From: Dehalococcoidia bacterium
Lineage (GTDB): Bacteria > Chloroflexota > Dehalococcoidia > SZUA-161
Length of the DNA: 7,467 nucleotides
NCBI GenBank assembly: GCA_004376205.1
Contig: SOKG01000024.1
Location: 1 to 7,467, forward strand
Direction: 5' to 3'
Below the pieces are notes generated by a model. The model did not search any database. It was not told where the DNA came from and saw only the letters and a program-made list of their open reading frames with translations. The translations under genes were made by a program, and so were the position numbers. This document shows, piece by piece, positions 6,751-7,467 of this stretch (position 1 is its first letter; each line of letters opens with the position of its first letter).

Positions 6751-6784
6751 AGCCCGATCATGGGCGGCTGAGTGGTCTCGGGCT
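6751..6784. repeat. Inverted repeat in the divergent spacer, possible operator or leader hairpin
   Basis: AGCCCGA (6751-6757) and TCGGGCT (6778-6784) are perfect inverted copies separated by 20 bases. They lie just upstream of the ribosome site of the gtrA-like gene, in the 233-base spacer shared with the lipoprotein gene at 6964. It could be a protein-binding site or an RNA hairpin in the gtrA leader. Seven-base arms can arise by chance in GC-rich DNA. I see no gene or other recognisable element in the rest of the spacer (6785-6963). Confidence 0.2.
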
Positions 6785-6963
6785 CAATGGCTCAACCGCG
6801 GGGAAGATGCTTGCACGTTCAATCGACTTCGCGTCACCTAGTGGCCCCAATGTTACGCCCCTGACGCCCTGCTGGCCAGTGTCCTGGTGTCGGACCGCAG
6901 CGCCAGGCGCCTTGCCCCTGAACCTGCGCGGCGGCCGACTGGCCCTACTGCCGACACCGTGGT

Positions 6964-7467
6964 ATGTTCCACAGGGTGAGAGCCAGAGTCGGCATCTTCG
7001 CTTTCGGCGTTGCCGTAATTTCTCTAACGTCCGTAGCCACCGCCTGCGGTGGTGACGAGACCCCCTTCGGCGTGAGGTCGGAGCTGGTGACAGCGGCTGA
7101 TCAGCCCGCCGCCATGGCCTTCGCCCCGGACGGGCGGTTGTTGTACGCCGAGCAGCTCACCGGCAACATCCGCGTGGTCACCGCGGAGGGCGAACTGCTG
7201 GAGGAGCCCTTCGCCCAGGTGGAGGTAGCCCTATACATCGAGTGGGGGCTAACCGGGCTTGCGCTCGACCCTGACTTCGAGACAAACCACTACGTCTACG
7301 CCTTTCTCACCGAGCCCATCGACCCCGATACGCCCGTCGGCAGGCCAGCGGTCGTGCGCTTCACCGACAGCAACAACAAAGGCGTAGGCCCTAAGATCAT
7401 CGTCGACGACCTTCCGGAGACGCTGCCCGCCGCCCCCGGGTTCAACGCCAACGGCAGCATCGATTTC
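6964..7467 (+). CDS. GSDH-family beta-propeller lipoprotein, 3' end beyond the window (partial)
   Basis: From ATG 6964 the frame is open for 168 codons to the last base, so this is the N-terminal part of a protein of probably about 390 residues. It begins with basic residues (R4, R6, R8), a hydrophobic segment at about 9-25 and a lipoprotein cleavage site ending ATAC (Cys28) followed by GGDE. From residue 35 on it aligns without gaps to the full lipoprotein encoded at 2018-3190: about 99 of 134 residues are identical by eye. Shared blocks include SELVTAAD, AFAPDGRL, LTGNIRVV, IEWGLTGLALDPDFE, NHYVYAFLTE and PGFNANGSI. As in the full copy, Asn (N161) occupies the slot of the catalytic His of soluble glucose dehydrogenase. 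No Shine-Dalgarno sequence precedes the ATG; GTG at 6976 is an alternative but would shorten the basic region. It is divergent from the gtrA-like gene. A 60-base sample has 63% G+C. Confidence 0.9.
   Translation, partial: MFHRVRARVGIFAFGVAVISLTSVATACGGDETPFGVRSELVTAADQPAAMAFAPDGRLLYAEQLTGNIRVVTAEGELLEEPFAQVEVALYIEWGLTGLALDPDFETNHYVYAFLTEPIDPDTPVGRPAVVRFTDSNNKGVGPKIIVDDLPETLPAAPGFNANGSIDF

Noticed and set aside
6807..7055. 82-codon plus-strand open frame before the partial lipoprotein
   Set aside because: It runs into the signal-peptide region of the lipoprotein gene in another frame and shows no family features; the lipoprotein frame is supported by strong homology to the other copy.

Overview
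The window carries four complete protein genes, one gene cut off by the right edge, and one decayed gene. All belong to two themes: polytopic membrane proteins that look like lipid-linked sugar transferases (GT-C fold) with a GtrA-type partner, and exported beta-propeller lipoproteins of the glucose/sorbosone dehydrogenase (GSDH) family. There are no rRNA or tRNA genes, CRISPR arrays, transposases or phage genes that I can see. The lipoproteins with Ala-Cys-Gly-Gly cleavage sites, the many orphan GT-C-type proteins and the mixed G+C content would suit an uncultured environmental bacterium. Chloroflexota (Dehalococcoidia-like) is my guess, at low confidence and from general impression only.

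Layout from left to right: a large GT-C-like membrane protein on + (25-1908), possibly overlapping the last codons of an upstream gene; a convergent GSDH-family lipoprotein on - (2018-3190); divergent from it, a second GT-C-like protein on + (3289-4521); then, convergent, a third GT-C protein on - (4595-5857) with clear HERYLFP and WGQFD motifs. Next comes a 366-base stretch without an intact gene. It holds a relic of a GSDH gene on + (about 6080-6245, perhaps beginning near 5942). It is followed by a GtrA-family protein on - (6224-6730), whose last codons overlap the relic. After a 233-base divergent spacer, a second good GSDH-family lipoprotein gene starts on + at 6964 and runs off the window end in frame.

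How the genes may work together (inference): GtrA-family proteins are associated with moving polyprenyl-phosphate-linked sugars across the membrane, and GT-C enzymes use such donors on the outer face. gtrA and the third GT-C gene lie on the same strand, in the order expected for a cell-surface glycosylation module, but no GtrB-like (GT-A) enzyme is present in the window. The GSDH lipoproteins would sit on the outer face of the same membrane.

The most interesting point is the GSDH set: three related loci (one full, one partial, one decayed) interleaved with glycosylation genes. In the full copy the residues that hold PQQ and act as catalytic base in the studied soluble glucose dehydrogenase appear to be replaced. 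These may therefore be non-catalytic or differently acting propellers.
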